Shown in pieces: positions 15,534 through 24,778 of a stretch of 64,000 nucleotides of DNA. Under the pieces are notes generated by a model. It ran no database searches and was not told the DNA's origin. It saw only the letters and a list, made by a program, of their open reading frames with translations. The translations under genes and the position numbers were made by a program. The DNA lies in contig CAZCQH010000025.1 in the NCBI GenBank assembly GCA_964500805.1, positions 8,108 to 72,107 of the forward strand, written 5' to 3'. The first letter of the stretch is position 1, and each line of letters starts with the position of its first letter. The stretch comes from Ga0077555 sp964500805 (GTDB taxonomy: Bacteria > Pseudomonadota > Alphaproteobacteria > Rhizobiales > Hyphomicrobiaceae).

Positions 15534-16492
15534 GCGCATCGAATACGGGCGGCTCGTACGTCGCGTTGTGTGGCGGTGTGGGCGGCGCGAAGCTGGCGCT
15601 CGGGCTGTCGAAGGTGCTCAACCCCGAGCAGCTCACCGTCGTCGTCAATACGGGCGACGACTTCGAACACATGGGGCTGCACGTGTCGCCCGACATCGAC
15701 ACTGTGCTCTATACGCTGGCGGGGCTATCGAACCAGGAGCTCGGCTGGGGCCTTGCAGGCGAGACGTGGAGCTTCATGACCGCGACGGAGCGGCTTGGCG
15801 GCCCCATCTGGTTCCGGCTCGGCGATCATGACCTCGCGACGCATATCGACCGCACCGGGCGCCTGCAGCGCGGCGAGACCCTGACGTCGATCACGGATCA
15901 TCTGAGGCGCCGGCTCGGCATCGACCCCGCGATCGTGCCGATGAGCGATGATCCCGTGCGCACGTTCGTTGCGACCGACGAAGGCCGGCTCCCGTTCCAG
16001 CGCTACTTCGTCGAGAAGCGGTGTGAGCCAAGGGTTACATCGATCAGCTTCGAGGGGGCGGCGACGGCCAGGCCATCCCCTGCGGCGCTGGCGGCTCTCG
16101 ACCGGCCTGACCTGAAAGGCGTCGTCATCTGCCCGTCGAACCCGTGGCTGAGCGTGGACCCCATGCTGGCCATTCCAGGCTGGCGGGCGGCACTGCACGC
16201 CTGCAAGGCCCCCAAGGTTGCCGTGACGCCGCTGGTTGGCGGGCAGGCGATCAAGGGGCCGACAGCCAAGATCATGGGCGAGCTGGGCCTCGCGCTGAAC
16301 CTCCAGAGCATCGTTGGCCACTACCGCGGGCTGATCGACGGCTTCATCCTGGACGAGGTGGACGCAGATCAGGGCCCCCGGCTCGGCATACCGGTCTTGA
16401 CCGCGCCGACGATCATGCGCACCCTTGACGATCGCCGCCGTCTGGCAGCGGCTGCGATCGAATTCTGCCAGAGCCTTCAACCGTCTGCCTGA
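15530..16492 (+). CDS. cofD: 2-phospho-L-lactate transferase CofD
   Basis: The 320-residue enzyme joins the activated phospho-lactate (or related C3 acid) moiety to the deazaflavin Fo to make F420-0. The N-terminal LCGGVGGAKLALGL loop, the VNTGDDFEHMGLHVSPDIDTVLYTLAG motif and the FQRYFVEKR segment are diagnostic for CofD. It starts with GTG at 15530, overlapping the cofE stop by four bases; longer forms from 15266 would run through cofE. The next gene starts 61 bases after its stop. Confidence 0.92.
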   Translation: MSASNTGGSYVALCGGVGGAKLALGLSKVLNPEQLTVVVNTGDDFEHMGLHVSPDIDTVLYTLAGLSNQELGWGLAGETWSFMTATERLGGPIWFRLGDHDLATHIDRTGRLQRGETLTSITDHLRRRLGIDPAIVPMSDDPVRTFVATDEGRLPFQRYFVEKRCEPRVTSISFEGAATARPSPAALAALDRPDLKGVVICPSNPWLSVDPMLAIPGWRAALHACKAPKVAVTPLVGGQAIKGPTAKIMGELGLALNLQSIVGHYRGLIDGFILDEVDADQGPRLGIPVLTAPTIMRTLDDRRRLAAAAIEFCQSLQPSA

Positions 16493-16553
16493 GCCCAACG
16501 AGCCCCGATCTCGAGCATCTGAGCATGAGCCCCGCCGCGCCCTGGAGCCGCCA

Positions 16554-19500
16554 ATGAGCGGCGCGTCAAAATCGTCGCGCGCGACCATCGCCGTCGTGCC
16601 CGTGAAGCGGCTCGCCGAGGCGAAGCAGCGCCTGGCGCCGGTGCTGTCGGCCGCGCAACGCCGGCAGCTGGTGCTGACGATGCTGGGCGATGTGCTCCGG
16701 GCGGCCTCGGAAGCGAAAGGCATCTCCCGCGTGCTCGTCGTTTCGCGCGACGAAGATGTGGCCGAGCTTGCGCGTCAGTACGACGCCCGCTGCCTGGCTG
16801 AGCCCGAAGGCTCGGACCTCAACGCTGCTGTTGCCTTCGGCTTGCAAGCAGCCGCCAGCAGCGGCGCCACCTCCGCGCTCGTGCTTCCCGCCGACGTTCC
16901 GCTGATCACGCCAGATGCAATAGACGCCGTGCTCGGCCTCGCGCGAACACACCGTACAAGTCTCGCAATCGTCGGCTCGCGCGACGGCGGCACCAACGCG
17001 CTGCTCCTGCCGCTGCCCGCGCCATTCGCGCCGACTTTCGGGCCGAACAGCTATGTCGGCCATCTGACCCTCGCCCGCGAGGCTCACCTCACGATGGCTA
17101 TCCAGCGTAGCTCGCCCCTGGAATTCGACATGGATACCGCGGACGATCTCGCCCATCTCGACGACGTGCCTCGCTACAGCTTTATCAAGGACAAAACCGC
17201 CATGGCCTCGAGCCCCGACGGCAGCCTCTCAAACGAAGGGCGCCTTTCCAACGCCGAGGCGCTGGCGCTGTGCGATCGGCAAGACCTCGACGCCCTGCTG
17301 GCACGCGCGGAGGAGATGACAGTCGCGCGGCACGGCACCCGCGTGTCGTTCTCGAAGAAGGTGTTCATCCCGCTGACCAAGCTCTGCCGGGACGTCTGCC
17401 ACTACTGCACTTTCGCCCATGCGCCGCGGGAGCTGCCGGCCCCTTATCTCTCCGCGGACGAGGTGCTCGCCATCGCCCGCGCCGGCCAGAAGGCCGGCTG
17501 CAAGGAGGCGCTGTTCACGCTCGGTGACAAGCCGGAGCTGCGGTATGCAGCCGCGCGCGATGCGCTGGCGAAGCTCGGCCACGCGACGACACTCGACTAC
17601 CTCGAAGCGATGGCCAAGCTGGTGCTGAAGGAGACCGGCCTGCTGCCGCACCTCAATCCGGGCGTGATGACCGAGGCCGAGATCACGCGGCTACGCGACG
17701 TGTCCGTCAGCATGGGCATCATGCTGGAGACGGCATCCCCGCGCCTCTCGGAAAAAGGTGGCCCGCACTACGGCTCGCCGGACAAGGACCCGGCGGTGAG
17801 GCTCGCAACACTGGAGGCGGCAGGGCGGGCGGCGGTGCCATTCACGACCGGCATCCTGATCGGCATCGGCGAGACGCGGGCTGAGCGCGTCGAGGCGCTG
17901 CTCGCCATCCGCGATGTCCACGCACGGCACGGCCACATCCAGGAAGTGATCATCCAGAATTTCCGCGCCAAGCCCGACACCAAGATGGCCGACGCGCCGG
18001 AGCCCTCGCTGGAAGAGCATCTGTGGACGATCGCCGCTGCGCGGCTGATCCTCGGCCCCGAGATGAACATCCAGGCGCCGCCCAATCTGCAGCCCGGCGC
18101 GCTTACGCAACTGGTTCGCGCCGGCATCAATGACTGGGGCGGCGTGTCGCCGGTGACGCCCGATCACGTCAATCCGGAAGCGCCGTGGCCGCATCTGGAC
18201 CGCCTCGCCGAGGCGACCGAGCAGGCCGGCCGCGTGCTGGTGGAGCGAACGGCGGCCTATCCTGCCTACGCGTTGGAACCGGAGCGCTGGATCGCGAAGC
18301 CGCTGCGCACGCCCCTGCTCCGCTCGATCGACACGCAAGGCTATGCCCGTGAGCACGGTTGGGCCCCGGGCGACAGCTCCGTCGCGCCGCCGGCGCGCGA
18401 TATCGCGCTCGTCCTGTCGCGCAAGCCGGCGCGATCGTCTGCAGTCGCGCGGATCCTGGAGCGCGCCGGAGCCGGACGGGTGCCGAGCGAAGCGGAGATC
18501 GTCACTCTGTTCGAAGCGCGCGGCGACGACTTCGCGGCCGTGTGCGCGGCAGCCGACAGCGTGCGCCAGCAGCGGAACGGTGACGACGTCACCTACGTCG
18601 TCAACCGCAACATCAACTACACCAACATGTGCACCTACGGGTGCAAGTTCTGCGCGTTCTCGAAGGGCCGCCTCTCCACCCACCATCGCGACAAGCCCTA
18701 TGACCTGGAGCTCGAGGAGGTCGCGAACCGCACACGCGAAGCCTGGGAGCGCGGCGCGACAGAAGTGTGCCTGCAGGGCGGCATCGGCCCGCGCTACACG
18801 GGGCAGACGTACTTCAACATCGTCGAGGCCGTGAAGATCGGCGCGCCGGACATCCACGTGCACGCGTTCTCGCCACTCGAGGTGTGGACCGGCGCCACGA
18901 CCACGAAGCAGCCCTTGGATGTCTATCTTGCGAAGCTGAAGGACGCCGGGCTGTCGAGCCTGCCGGGAACGGCAGCCGAGATCCTCGACGACGAGGTGCG
19001 CGAGATCTTGTGCCCGGACAAGATCAACACCGCACAGTGGTTCCAGGTGATGGAGGCCGCGCACAAGGTCGGCCTGAAGAGCACGGCCACGATCATGTTC
19101 GGCCACGTCGACCATTACCGCCACTGGGCGCGGCATTTGCTTCGCGTGCGCGCCCAGCAGGAGAAGACCGGTGGCTTCACGGAGCTCGTGCCGCTCGCCT
19201 TCGTGCACATGGAGAGCCCCATCTATCTGCGCGGCCAGGCCCGCAAGGGACCGACGTTCCGCGAGAGCGTGCTGATGCATGCGATCGGGCGGCTGGTGCT
19301 CGATCCGGTGATCACGAACATCCAGGCGTCGTGGGTTAAGCTCGGGCCGGATGGTGCGGCTGCGTGTCTTGCGGCGGGCGCCAACGATGTCGGCGGCACG
19401 CTGATGAACGAGTCGATCACTCGAGCGGCGGGCGCAGCATTCGGCCAGGAGATGACGCCGATCGCGCTCGAGCGCCTGATCCGCCAGGCCGGACGGCGGC

Positions 19501-19604
19501 CGCGGCAACGCACGACGTTCTACGGCGAGGTTCCCGAGGAGCGCCTTGCCGCGGGCTTTGCCGATTGCGAGGTCAATCCGATGGGCATGATGGCCGCGCA
19601 GTAG
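16554..19604 (+). CDS. CofC-CofG-CofH fusion protein (F420 biosynthesis)
   Basis: One open frame of 1016 residues carries three F420 enzymes. Residues 1 to about 210 are CofC, the guanylyltransferase that activates the C3 acid (VVPVKRLAEAKQRLAP, then LPADVPLIT). Next is CofG, a radical SAM domain with C278/C282/C285 (LCRDVCHYC), then CofH, a second radical SAM domain with C693/C697/C700 (MCTYGCKFC). CofG and CofH together make Fo from tyrosine and a flavin precursor; their fusion alone is known as FbiC. The start at 16554 is supported by GGAG 6 bases upstream. No stop separates CofC from CofG; the junction lies near residues 200-225. An internal ATG at 17202 could give free FbiC. Confidence 0.92.
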   Translation: MSGASKSSRATIAVVPVKRLAEAKQRLAPVLSAAQRRQLVLTMLGDVLRAASEAKGISRVLVVSRDEDVAELARQYDARCLAEPEGSDLNAAVAFGLQAAASSGATSALVLPADVPLITPDAIDAVLGLARTHRTSLAIVGSRDGGTNALLLPLPAPFAPTFGPNSYVGHLTLAREAHLTMAIQRSSPLEFDMDTADDLAHLDDVPRYSFIKDKTAMASSPDGSLSNEGRLSNAEALALCDRQDLDALLARAEEMTVARHGTRVSFSKKVFIPLTKLCRDVCHYCTFAHAPRELPAPYLSADEVLAIARAGQKAGCKEALFTLGDKPELRYAAARDALAKLGHATTLDYLEAMAKLVLKETGLLPHLNPGVMTEAEITRLRDVSVSMGIMLETASPRLSEKGGPHYGSPDKDPAVRLATLEAAGRAAVPFTTGILIGIGETRAERVEALLAIRDVHARHGHIQEVIIQNFRAKPDTKMADAPEPSLEEHLWTIAAARLILGPEMNIQAPPNLQPGALTQLVRAGINDWGGVSPVTPDHVNPEAPWPHLDRLAEATEQAGRVLVERTAAYPAYALEPERWIAKPLRTPLLRSIDTQGYAREHGWAPGDSSVAPPARDIALVLSRKPARSSAVARILERAGAGRVPSEAEIVTLFEARGDDFAAVCAAADSVRQQRNGDDVTYVVNRNINYTNMCTYGCKFCAFSKGRLSTHHRDKPYDLELEEVANRTREAWERGATEVCLQGGIGPRYTGQTYFNIVEAVKIGAPDIHVHAFSPLEVWTGATTTKQPLDVYLAKLKDAGLSSLPGTAAEILDDEVREILCPDKINTAQWFQVMEAAHKVGLKSTATIMFGHVDHYRHWARHLLRVRAQQEKTGGFTELVPLAFVHMESPIYLRGQARKGPTFRESVLMHAIGRLVLDPVITNIQASWVKLGPDGAAACLAAGANDVGGTLMNESITRAAGAAFGQEMTPIALERLIRQAGRRPRQRTTFYGEVPEERLAAGFADCEVNPMGMMAAQ

Positions 19605-19628
19605 GTCCGGCATCACCGCGCGTTGCAA

Positions 19629-19656
19629 TCGATCAGAGCGCACGCACTCTGATCGA
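19629..19656. terminator. Bidirectional terminator-like hairpin
   Basis: TCGATCAGAG (19629-19638) and CTCTGATCGA (19647-19656) form a perfect 10-bp stem with an 8-base loop. It sits in the 72-base gap between the convergent cofCGH and TauD-type genes. There is no T-tract. Confidence 0.6.
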
Positions 19657-19676
19657 TCGAGAATGCCGACCCACAT

Positions 19677-20582
19677 TTACGCGCCGACTGCGGCCGCCGC
19701 CTTGGCCTCGGGCTTGAAGATCCAGTCGGCCTTGACCTGGCACCGGCGCATCAGGCGCGGCTCGTCGGGGCGGTAGTCGCCGACGGCATTGTGCATGGTC
19801 CAGAGATTGTCCCAGATCAGCACGTCGCCCTCCGCCCAGCGGTGCACGTATTTGTACTTCTCCTCGAGCTGGTGCTTGAAGAGCATCCCCAACAGCTCAT
19901 CGCTCTCCGACCGCGAAACGCCATCGACGTGGCTCGTGAAGCCGACGTTGCAATAGAGCGCCTTGCGGCCCGAGATCGGATGCGTCAGCACCATTGGATG
20001 CGAGATCGGCGGCTTGGCGGCGCGCTGCTCGGGCGTCAGCGGCTTCCGCTGCGTGCCGGGACGCTGGCGCATCTTCTCCCAGTAGCCGTTGAGATCGTGC
20101 GTCGCGGTGAGCGTGTCGATGCGCGCCTTCACCGCTGCGGGGAGATCGTCGTAGGCCGCCGCCATATCCTGAAACTCTGTGGCACCGAGCGGCTGGCCGT
20201 TGCGCACCGGCACCTTCACGGCGAACAGCACGTTCACATACCCGATCGTCTTCGAGTAGCTCATCTCCGTGTGCCAGTCCTGTCCTGCGTCCGCGAGCCC
20301 AATGACACGGCCGTTCTCCACCACGTTGGAGAGCAACATCACTTCCGGGTGCCCCGGCACCGCAAAGGCCGAGCCGGCGTTCGAGACCTCGCACGAGCCG
20401 AACCGGCTCGAGAAAGCGGCGAGCTCGGCCAGATCGAGCGACTGCCGCGGAAAGCACAGCACCGCATGCTTCGCCAGTGCCTGCAGGATCATGGCGAAGT
20501 CAGCCGCCGACAGCGGTCGCGAAACATCGATCCCCTCGAGGCGTGCCCCGAGTGTCTTCCCGAGCGGTGTGAGCGTGGGCAT
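19677..20582 (-). CDS. TauD/TfdA-family Fe(II)/2-oxoglutarate dioxygenase
   Basis: The 301-residue protein belongs to the TauD/TfdA dioxygenases, which hydroxylate small acids such as taurine, sulfonates or aryloxyalkanoates. The iron ligands appear as H104 and E106 (DWHTEMSYS) and the distal H264 (TMHNAVGDYRPDEPR), with the 2-oxoglutarate-binding arginine near R280. The usual HxD is HxE here, a tolerated but uncommon variant. The N-terminal LGKTLGARLEGIDVSRPL is typical. Substrate is unknown. A second family member lies at 35956-36840. Confidence 0.82.
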   Translation of the reverse strand: MPTLTPLGKTLGARLEGIDVSRPLSAADFAMILQALAKHAVLCFPRQSLDLAELAAFSSRFGSCEVSNAGSAFAVPGHPEVMLLSNVVENGRVIGLADAGQDWHTEMSYSKTIGYVNVLFAVKVPVRNGQPLGATEFQDMAAAYDDLPAAVKARIDTLTATHDLNGYWEKMRQRPGTQRKPLTPEQRAAKPPISHPMVLTHPISGRKALYCNVGFTSHVDGVSRSESDELLGMLFKHQLEEKYKYVHRWAEGDVLIWDNLWTMHNAVGDYRPDEPRLMRRCQVKADWIFKPEAKAAAAVGA

Positions 20583-20722
20583 GGTCGATTGTCTCCGCGT
20601 TGTAAAAGCAGAAGAGCGAGCGCTCAGCGGACGGCGCCAACATTACGCGCCAATCAGCATAATGGAGCACAGCGCCCGATGTCATCTGTCGATGCCGCAT
20701 CAGGACAAATTGCGGGCGCACT

Positions 20723-22531
20723 CTACTCAGCCGCCTGCTTCATGCCGAATTGGAGCTGCGCAAGCCGCGCATAGAGCCCACCTCGGGCAGCGAGGCTCGC
20801 GTGCGTGCCCTCTTCCACGATACGGCCCTGGTCCATCACCAGGATGCGGTCCGCTTTCTGGATCGTGGCCAAACGATGGGCGATGACGAGCGTCGTGCGC
20901 CCTTTCATCACGGCTTCCAATGCCTTTTGCACCTGCCCCTCACTCTCGGCATCGAGCGCGCTCGTGGCCTCGTCGAGCAGCAGGATCGGCGCATTGCGCA
21001 GGATCGCGCGCGCAATGGCGATGCGCTGGCGCTGGCCGCCCGAAAGCGTCGTGCCGCGCTCGCCCAATCGCGTGTCGTAACCCTGCGGCAGTGCGCGAAT
21101 GAAGGAGTCGGCTTGCGCCGCCGTTGCGGCACGCTGCACGTCCTCGAACGCCGCGCCCGGCGCTCCGATGCGGATGTTCTCGGTGACGGTATCAGCAAAC
21201 AGCGCCACATCCTGCGGCACCAGCGCAATACGCTGGCGGAGCGCCGCCAGATCGGCTTCCTTCAGCGCAACGCCATCAACGGCAATGGTGCCCCGCGCCG
21301 GATCATAGAACCGCAGCAGCAGCGCAAAGAGCGTGCTCTTGCCTGCACCCGACGGTCCGACGACCGCCACCGTCTCGCCTGGCCGCACCGCGAATGAAAT
21401 CTCGTCGAGCGCCGGCAAATCGGGTCGCGACGGATAGGCAAACGACACGCCATCCACCGCGATGCGCCCCTGCGGCGGCTCGGGCAGCGGACGCGGCGCC
21501 GCGGGCGACACGATCGCCGGCACCTCGGCGAGCAGCTCGGTCAGGCGCTCCGCGGCGCCGGCGGCCTGCTGCACCTCGCCCCAGACCTCCGAGAGCTCGG
21601 CCAGCGCTCCTGCCGCGAACAGCGCGTAGAGGATGAATTGTCCGAGCAGACCGCCCGTCATCTCGCCTCTCACGACCAGGCCGGCGCCGTACCAGAGCAC
21701 GCCGACCACGCTCGAGACGATCAGCGCGATGACGAGGAACGTCAGGCCCGCGCGCGCCTTCAGCCGGTCGCGCGCCGCGATGAACGCGCGCTCCACCGCC
21801 GTCTGGTAGCGATCTGCCGCCGCACGCTCGTTGCCGAAGGCCTGCATGGTCCTTACCGCGCCGAGGTTCTCCGCCGCATAGGCCGACGCCTCGGCCAGCG
21901 TGTCCTGCGCCTCGCGCGAGCGCCGCCGCACGGCGCGGCCATAAGCCATCAGCGGCAGCACGATCAGGGGAATGGCGATCAGCAGAAGCGCGGACAGACG
22001 CGGGCTCGTCACGAACATCATGGTCAGCGCGCCGATCAGCATGATCAGGTTGCGCACCGCCTGGCTCAGCGCCGTTCCCGCCGCGGCCTTGATCTGTGTG
22101 GTGTCGGCGGCGAGCCGGCTCATCAGCTCGCCCGAATGCGCCTTTTCGTAGAACGCGGCGCCAAGCCGGGTGAGATGCTCGAACACGGCGGCGCGCACGT
22201 CGGCGACGACCCGCTCGCCGAGCCAGTTCACGCAGTAGAAGCGCGCCGAGCTCGCCACCGCCAGCGCGAGGCCGATCCCGATCAGCGTCAGGAACGCGCG
22301 GTTGATCTCCGCGCCGTTGGCGCCCGAGAAGCCCTGGTCGATCATCTGGCGCACGGCAACGGGCACCGACAGCATCGCCACCGCCGAGCCGATGAGCGCC
22401 AGCGCCGCCAGCGCCAGCATGCCCGTGTGCTTCAGGAGATGGGGCCAGATCGCCAGCAGCGGGCGCAGCGTGCGCGCCTTTCGCGCATCGCCCACCCCGC
22501 TCTCTTCCGACGTGTCCCGGCGCCGTGCCAC
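20723..22531 (-). CDS. MsbA-type ABC exporter (fused membrane and ATPase domains)
   Basis: The 602-residue protein is a half-transporter with six transmembrane helices (residues about 30-330) and a C-terminal ATPase. Walker A is VGPSGAGKST, the signature is TLSGGQRQRIAIARA and Walker B is ILLLDEATSALD. The domain order and the LLxxYDPARGTIxVDG region fit the lipid/multidrug exporter class (MsbA/LmrA/BmrA-like). It forms a homodimer in the inner membrane. Substrate is not evident from neighbours; the two permease genes that lie upstream on the same strand belong to a different transporter type. Confidence 0.88.
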   Translation of the reverse strand: MARRRDTSEESGVGDARKARTLRPLLAIWPHLLKHTGMLALAALALIGSAVAMLSVPVAVRQMIDQGFSGANGAEINRAFLTLIGIGLALAVASSARFYCVNWLGERVVADVRAAVFEHLTRLGAAFYEKAHSGELMSRLAADTTQIKAAAGTALSQAVRNLIMLIGALTMMFVTSPRLSALLLIAIPLIVLPLMAYGRAVRRRSREAQDTLAEASAYAAENLGAVRTMQAFGNERAAADRYQTAVERAFIAARDRLKARAGLTFLVIALIVSSVVGVLWYGAGLVVRGEMTGGLLGQFILYALFAAGALAELSEVWGEVQQAAGAAERLTELLAEVPAIVSPAAPRPLPEPPQGRIAVDGVSFAYPSRPDLPALDEISFAVRPGETVAVVGPSGAGKSTLFALLLRFYDPARGTIAVDGVALKEADLAALRQRIALVPQDVALFADTVTENIRIGAPGAAFEDVQRAATAAQADSFIRALPQGYDTRLGERGTTLSGGQRQRIAIARAILRNAPILLLDEATSALDAESEGQVQKALEAVMKGRTTLVIAHRLATIQKADRILVMDQGRIVEEGTHASLAARGGLYARLAQLQFGMKQAAE

Positions 22532-22687
22532 GCAATCGTTGCCCTTGCTGTCGCTTGATCCCGTCCAGGTCGCCGATCATCTTGCCTGGCAGCCCGGCGT
22601 GTGCCGGAGCTGCCGACACGGGCACATGCATGCCCGAGGCGCCGCCCGGGCTCAAGTGCGGCATGGCGGCCGCAATCGCTTTGAGCC

Positions 22688-23599
22688 TTACATCGCGCCC
22701 CGGAGGCGCGGGTCGAGCATATCGCGGATGCCGTCACCCAGGAGGTTGAAGGCCAGCACCGTGATGGTGATTGCCATGCCGGGGAAGAACACCAGCCACC
22801 ACGGCGGCACGAGCCCCGAGTTCAGGGCGTCCGAGAGCATGTTGCCCCAGGTTGGCTCCGGCGGCGGGATGCCGACTCCGAGGAAGCCCAGCGCCGCCTC
22901 GATGATGATCGCAACGCCGAGATGCGTGGTCGCCAGGATCAGGAACGGCGCAATGCACTGCGGCAGGATGTGGCGGAACATCAGCCGCATGTTCGAGGCG
23001 CCGAGGCCCCGCGCAGCTTCGACGTACTGCATCTCCTTCAGCGACAGCACCACGGATCGTATGACCCGCCCGCCGAATGGTATTCGCGTGATCGCAATGG
23101 CGACGATCACAGTCCATTTTCCCGCCCCCAGCGCCATCGCAATTGCCATGGCCAATATGAGATCCGGGAACGACTGCATGAACTCCATGATGCGCTGACT
23201 GATGAGATCGAACCGTCCGCCGAAGAACCCGCTCATCAGCCCCCAGAGACAACCCGTCGTCGTGCCGAGGAGCACCGCTGCGAACGCCACCTGCAGCGAG
23301 GCGCGGCTGCCGTGGATGACGCGGCTCAGCGTATCGCGGCCCACCTGATCGGTGCCGAAGATGTGCTGCTCGGACGGCGGCTTGGTCATCGCCCGGAAGT
23401 TGGTCTTGAGCGGCGGATGCGGCGCAATGAGTGGCGCGGTGAAGGCCATCAGGATGACCAGTGTCGCAATGAACCCCCAGAACGCCGAAAGCGGCGCCCG
23501 GCGCAGGAATCGCACGAACCCGCTGCCCATTCGGCGCACGAGAGACGGGCGGCCGGCCAAAGCAGCAAGCGAGGCTGGATCGGGAGCGGTGGCGGTCAT
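22688..23599 (-). CDS. ABC transporter permease, DppC/OppC type
   Basis: The 303-residue inner-membrane permease has an N-terminal cytoplasmic tail, a first helix (FIATLVILMAFTAPLIAPH) and the FGTDQVGRDTLSRVIHGSRASL segment typical of DppC. The EAA loop reads VEAARGLGASNMRLMFRHILPQ. It partners the DppB-type permease encoded just upstream, whose stop overlaps its start by four bases. No substrate-binding protein or ATPase genes are adjacent, so the system is incomplete in this window. Confidence 0.88.
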   Translation of the reverse strand: MTATAPDPASLAALAGRPSLVRRMGSGFVRFLRRAPLSAFWGFIATLVILMAFTAPLIAPHPPLKTNFRAMTKPPSEQHIFGTDQVGRDTLSRVIHGSRASLQVAFAAVLLGTTTGCLWGLMSGFFGGRFDLISQRIMEFMQSFPDLILAMAIAMALGAGKWTVIVAIAITRIPFGGRVIRSVVLSLKEMQYVEAARGLGASNMRLMFRHILPQCIAPFLILATTHLGVAIIIEAALGFLGVGIPPPEPTWGNMLSDALNSGLVPPWWLVFFPGMAITITVLAFNLLGDGIRDMLDPRLRGAM

Positions 23600-24552
23600 G
23601 AGTAGCGGATCCTCGGATCGAGCCAGGCGATGATGATGTCGACCATGATGTTCAGGAACACGAACACCACGGAGTAGAGGAACACCAGGTTCTGCATGAC
23701 GAAGATGTCACGCTCCTTGACCGCGATGAACATGGCGTCGCCGAGCCCCGGAGCGCCGAACGCACGCTCCACCGGGATCGAACCCGCGAGCACGAAGCCA
23801 AGCAGGATGCCCGACAGCGTGATCACCGGCAGCAGCGCATTGGGCAGCGCGTGCCACGCGATGACGAGGCGCCCCGAGAGCCCTTTGGCGCGCGCGGTGC
23901 GCACATAGTCCTCGCGGATCACCTCGAGCAGGCTCGACCGCGCCATGCGCGCGATATAGGCGGCCTGCCCGAGCCCCAGCACCAGCGCTGGCCCGACGAT
24001 CATTTGCAGCGTCGTCCACGGATCCGCCAGCAGCGCGGCTCCGGTCAAAGGCGCGCGGTAGTTGAACTGAAAGAGCAGGAACAGCACGATCAGCATGCCG
24101 AGCCAGAACCCCGGCACGGCGAGGAAGAAGATCGATACGAACCGCACGACGTTGTCGGCGATGCTGTTTGGCTTCAACGCGCTGATGATCGCCACCGGTA
24201 TGCCGATCAGCCATGACAGCACGACGGAAAGCAATGCGATCTGCGCGGTCAGCGGTCCGCGGCGCAGCAGCATGTCTGCGACGCTTTCCGAGCGGAAGAA
24301 TGAACGTCCGAAGTCGCCCGCCGCGATGTCTCTCACCCAGGCGAGATACTGCACCCAGAGCGGCTGATCGAGCCCGAGGTCGCGCATGTAGTTGGCGCGC
24401 TCGGCCTCGGTGAGCTTCGTGAAACCGTCCGGGCCGAAGATCGCGACCAGCGGATCGCCGGGCAGGATGCGCATCACGCAGAACACCACGATCGACACGC
24501 CGATGATGGTCAACGCGCCGAACAGCAGTCGTCGAACGATATAGCTGAACAT
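23596..24552 (-). CDS. ABC transporter permease, DppB/OppB type
   Basis: The 318-residue permease begins MFSYIVRRLLFGALTIIGVS and has six predicted helices. Family marks are the MRILPGDPLVAIFGPDG segment after helix 1, ERANYMRDLGLDQPLWVQYLAW, and the EAA-loop region YVRTARAKGLSGRLVIAWHALPNALLP. It forms the channel with the DppC-type protein for import of peptides, nickel or similar solutes. The start at 24552 is preferred; a longer frame to 24582 only adds ten unlike residues. Gene overlap ATGA indicates translational coupling. Confidence 0.88.
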   Translation of the reverse strand: MFSYIVRRLLFGALTIIGVSIVVFCVMRILPGDPLVAIFGPDGFTKLTEAERANYMRDLGLDQPLWVQYLAWVRDIAAGDFGRSFFRSESVADMLLRRGPLTAQIALLSVVLSWLIGIPVAIISALKPNSIADNVVRFVSIFFLAVPGFWLGMLIVLFLLFQFNYRAPLTGAALLADPWTTLQMIVGPALVLGLGQAAYIARMARSSLLEVIREDYVRTARAKGLSGRLVIAWHALPNALLPVITLSGILLGFVLAGSIPVERAFGAPGLGDAMFIAVKERDIFVMQNLVFLYSVVFVFLNIMVDIIIAWLDPRIRYS

Positions 24553-24778
24553 AGGCTCTCGAACTCTCGCGAAGGGCAGCACCCGGCCGGCCGGAGCCCT
24601 CTTTCAATCCGATGGTGCGGTCGCTGCGAACCGGAAGTCAAGGCGCAAGGTCGGTGAGAGTCGGCAACGGCAGGCCAAATCCCGCCTTGCATCAGCGACA
24701 TGCCCCTTGACTGCCCGCGAGAGCCTCGATCGCAGGCCGCAGGGGGCTAAGCAGTTCGCGGTCAAAAGCCACGCTGCC

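Noticed and set aside
17691..19676. Open frame of 661 codons on the minus strand
   Set aside because: It is antisense to the CofG and CofH domains, and its sequence is Arg/His/Leu-rich without any motif. High GC content creates such shadows.
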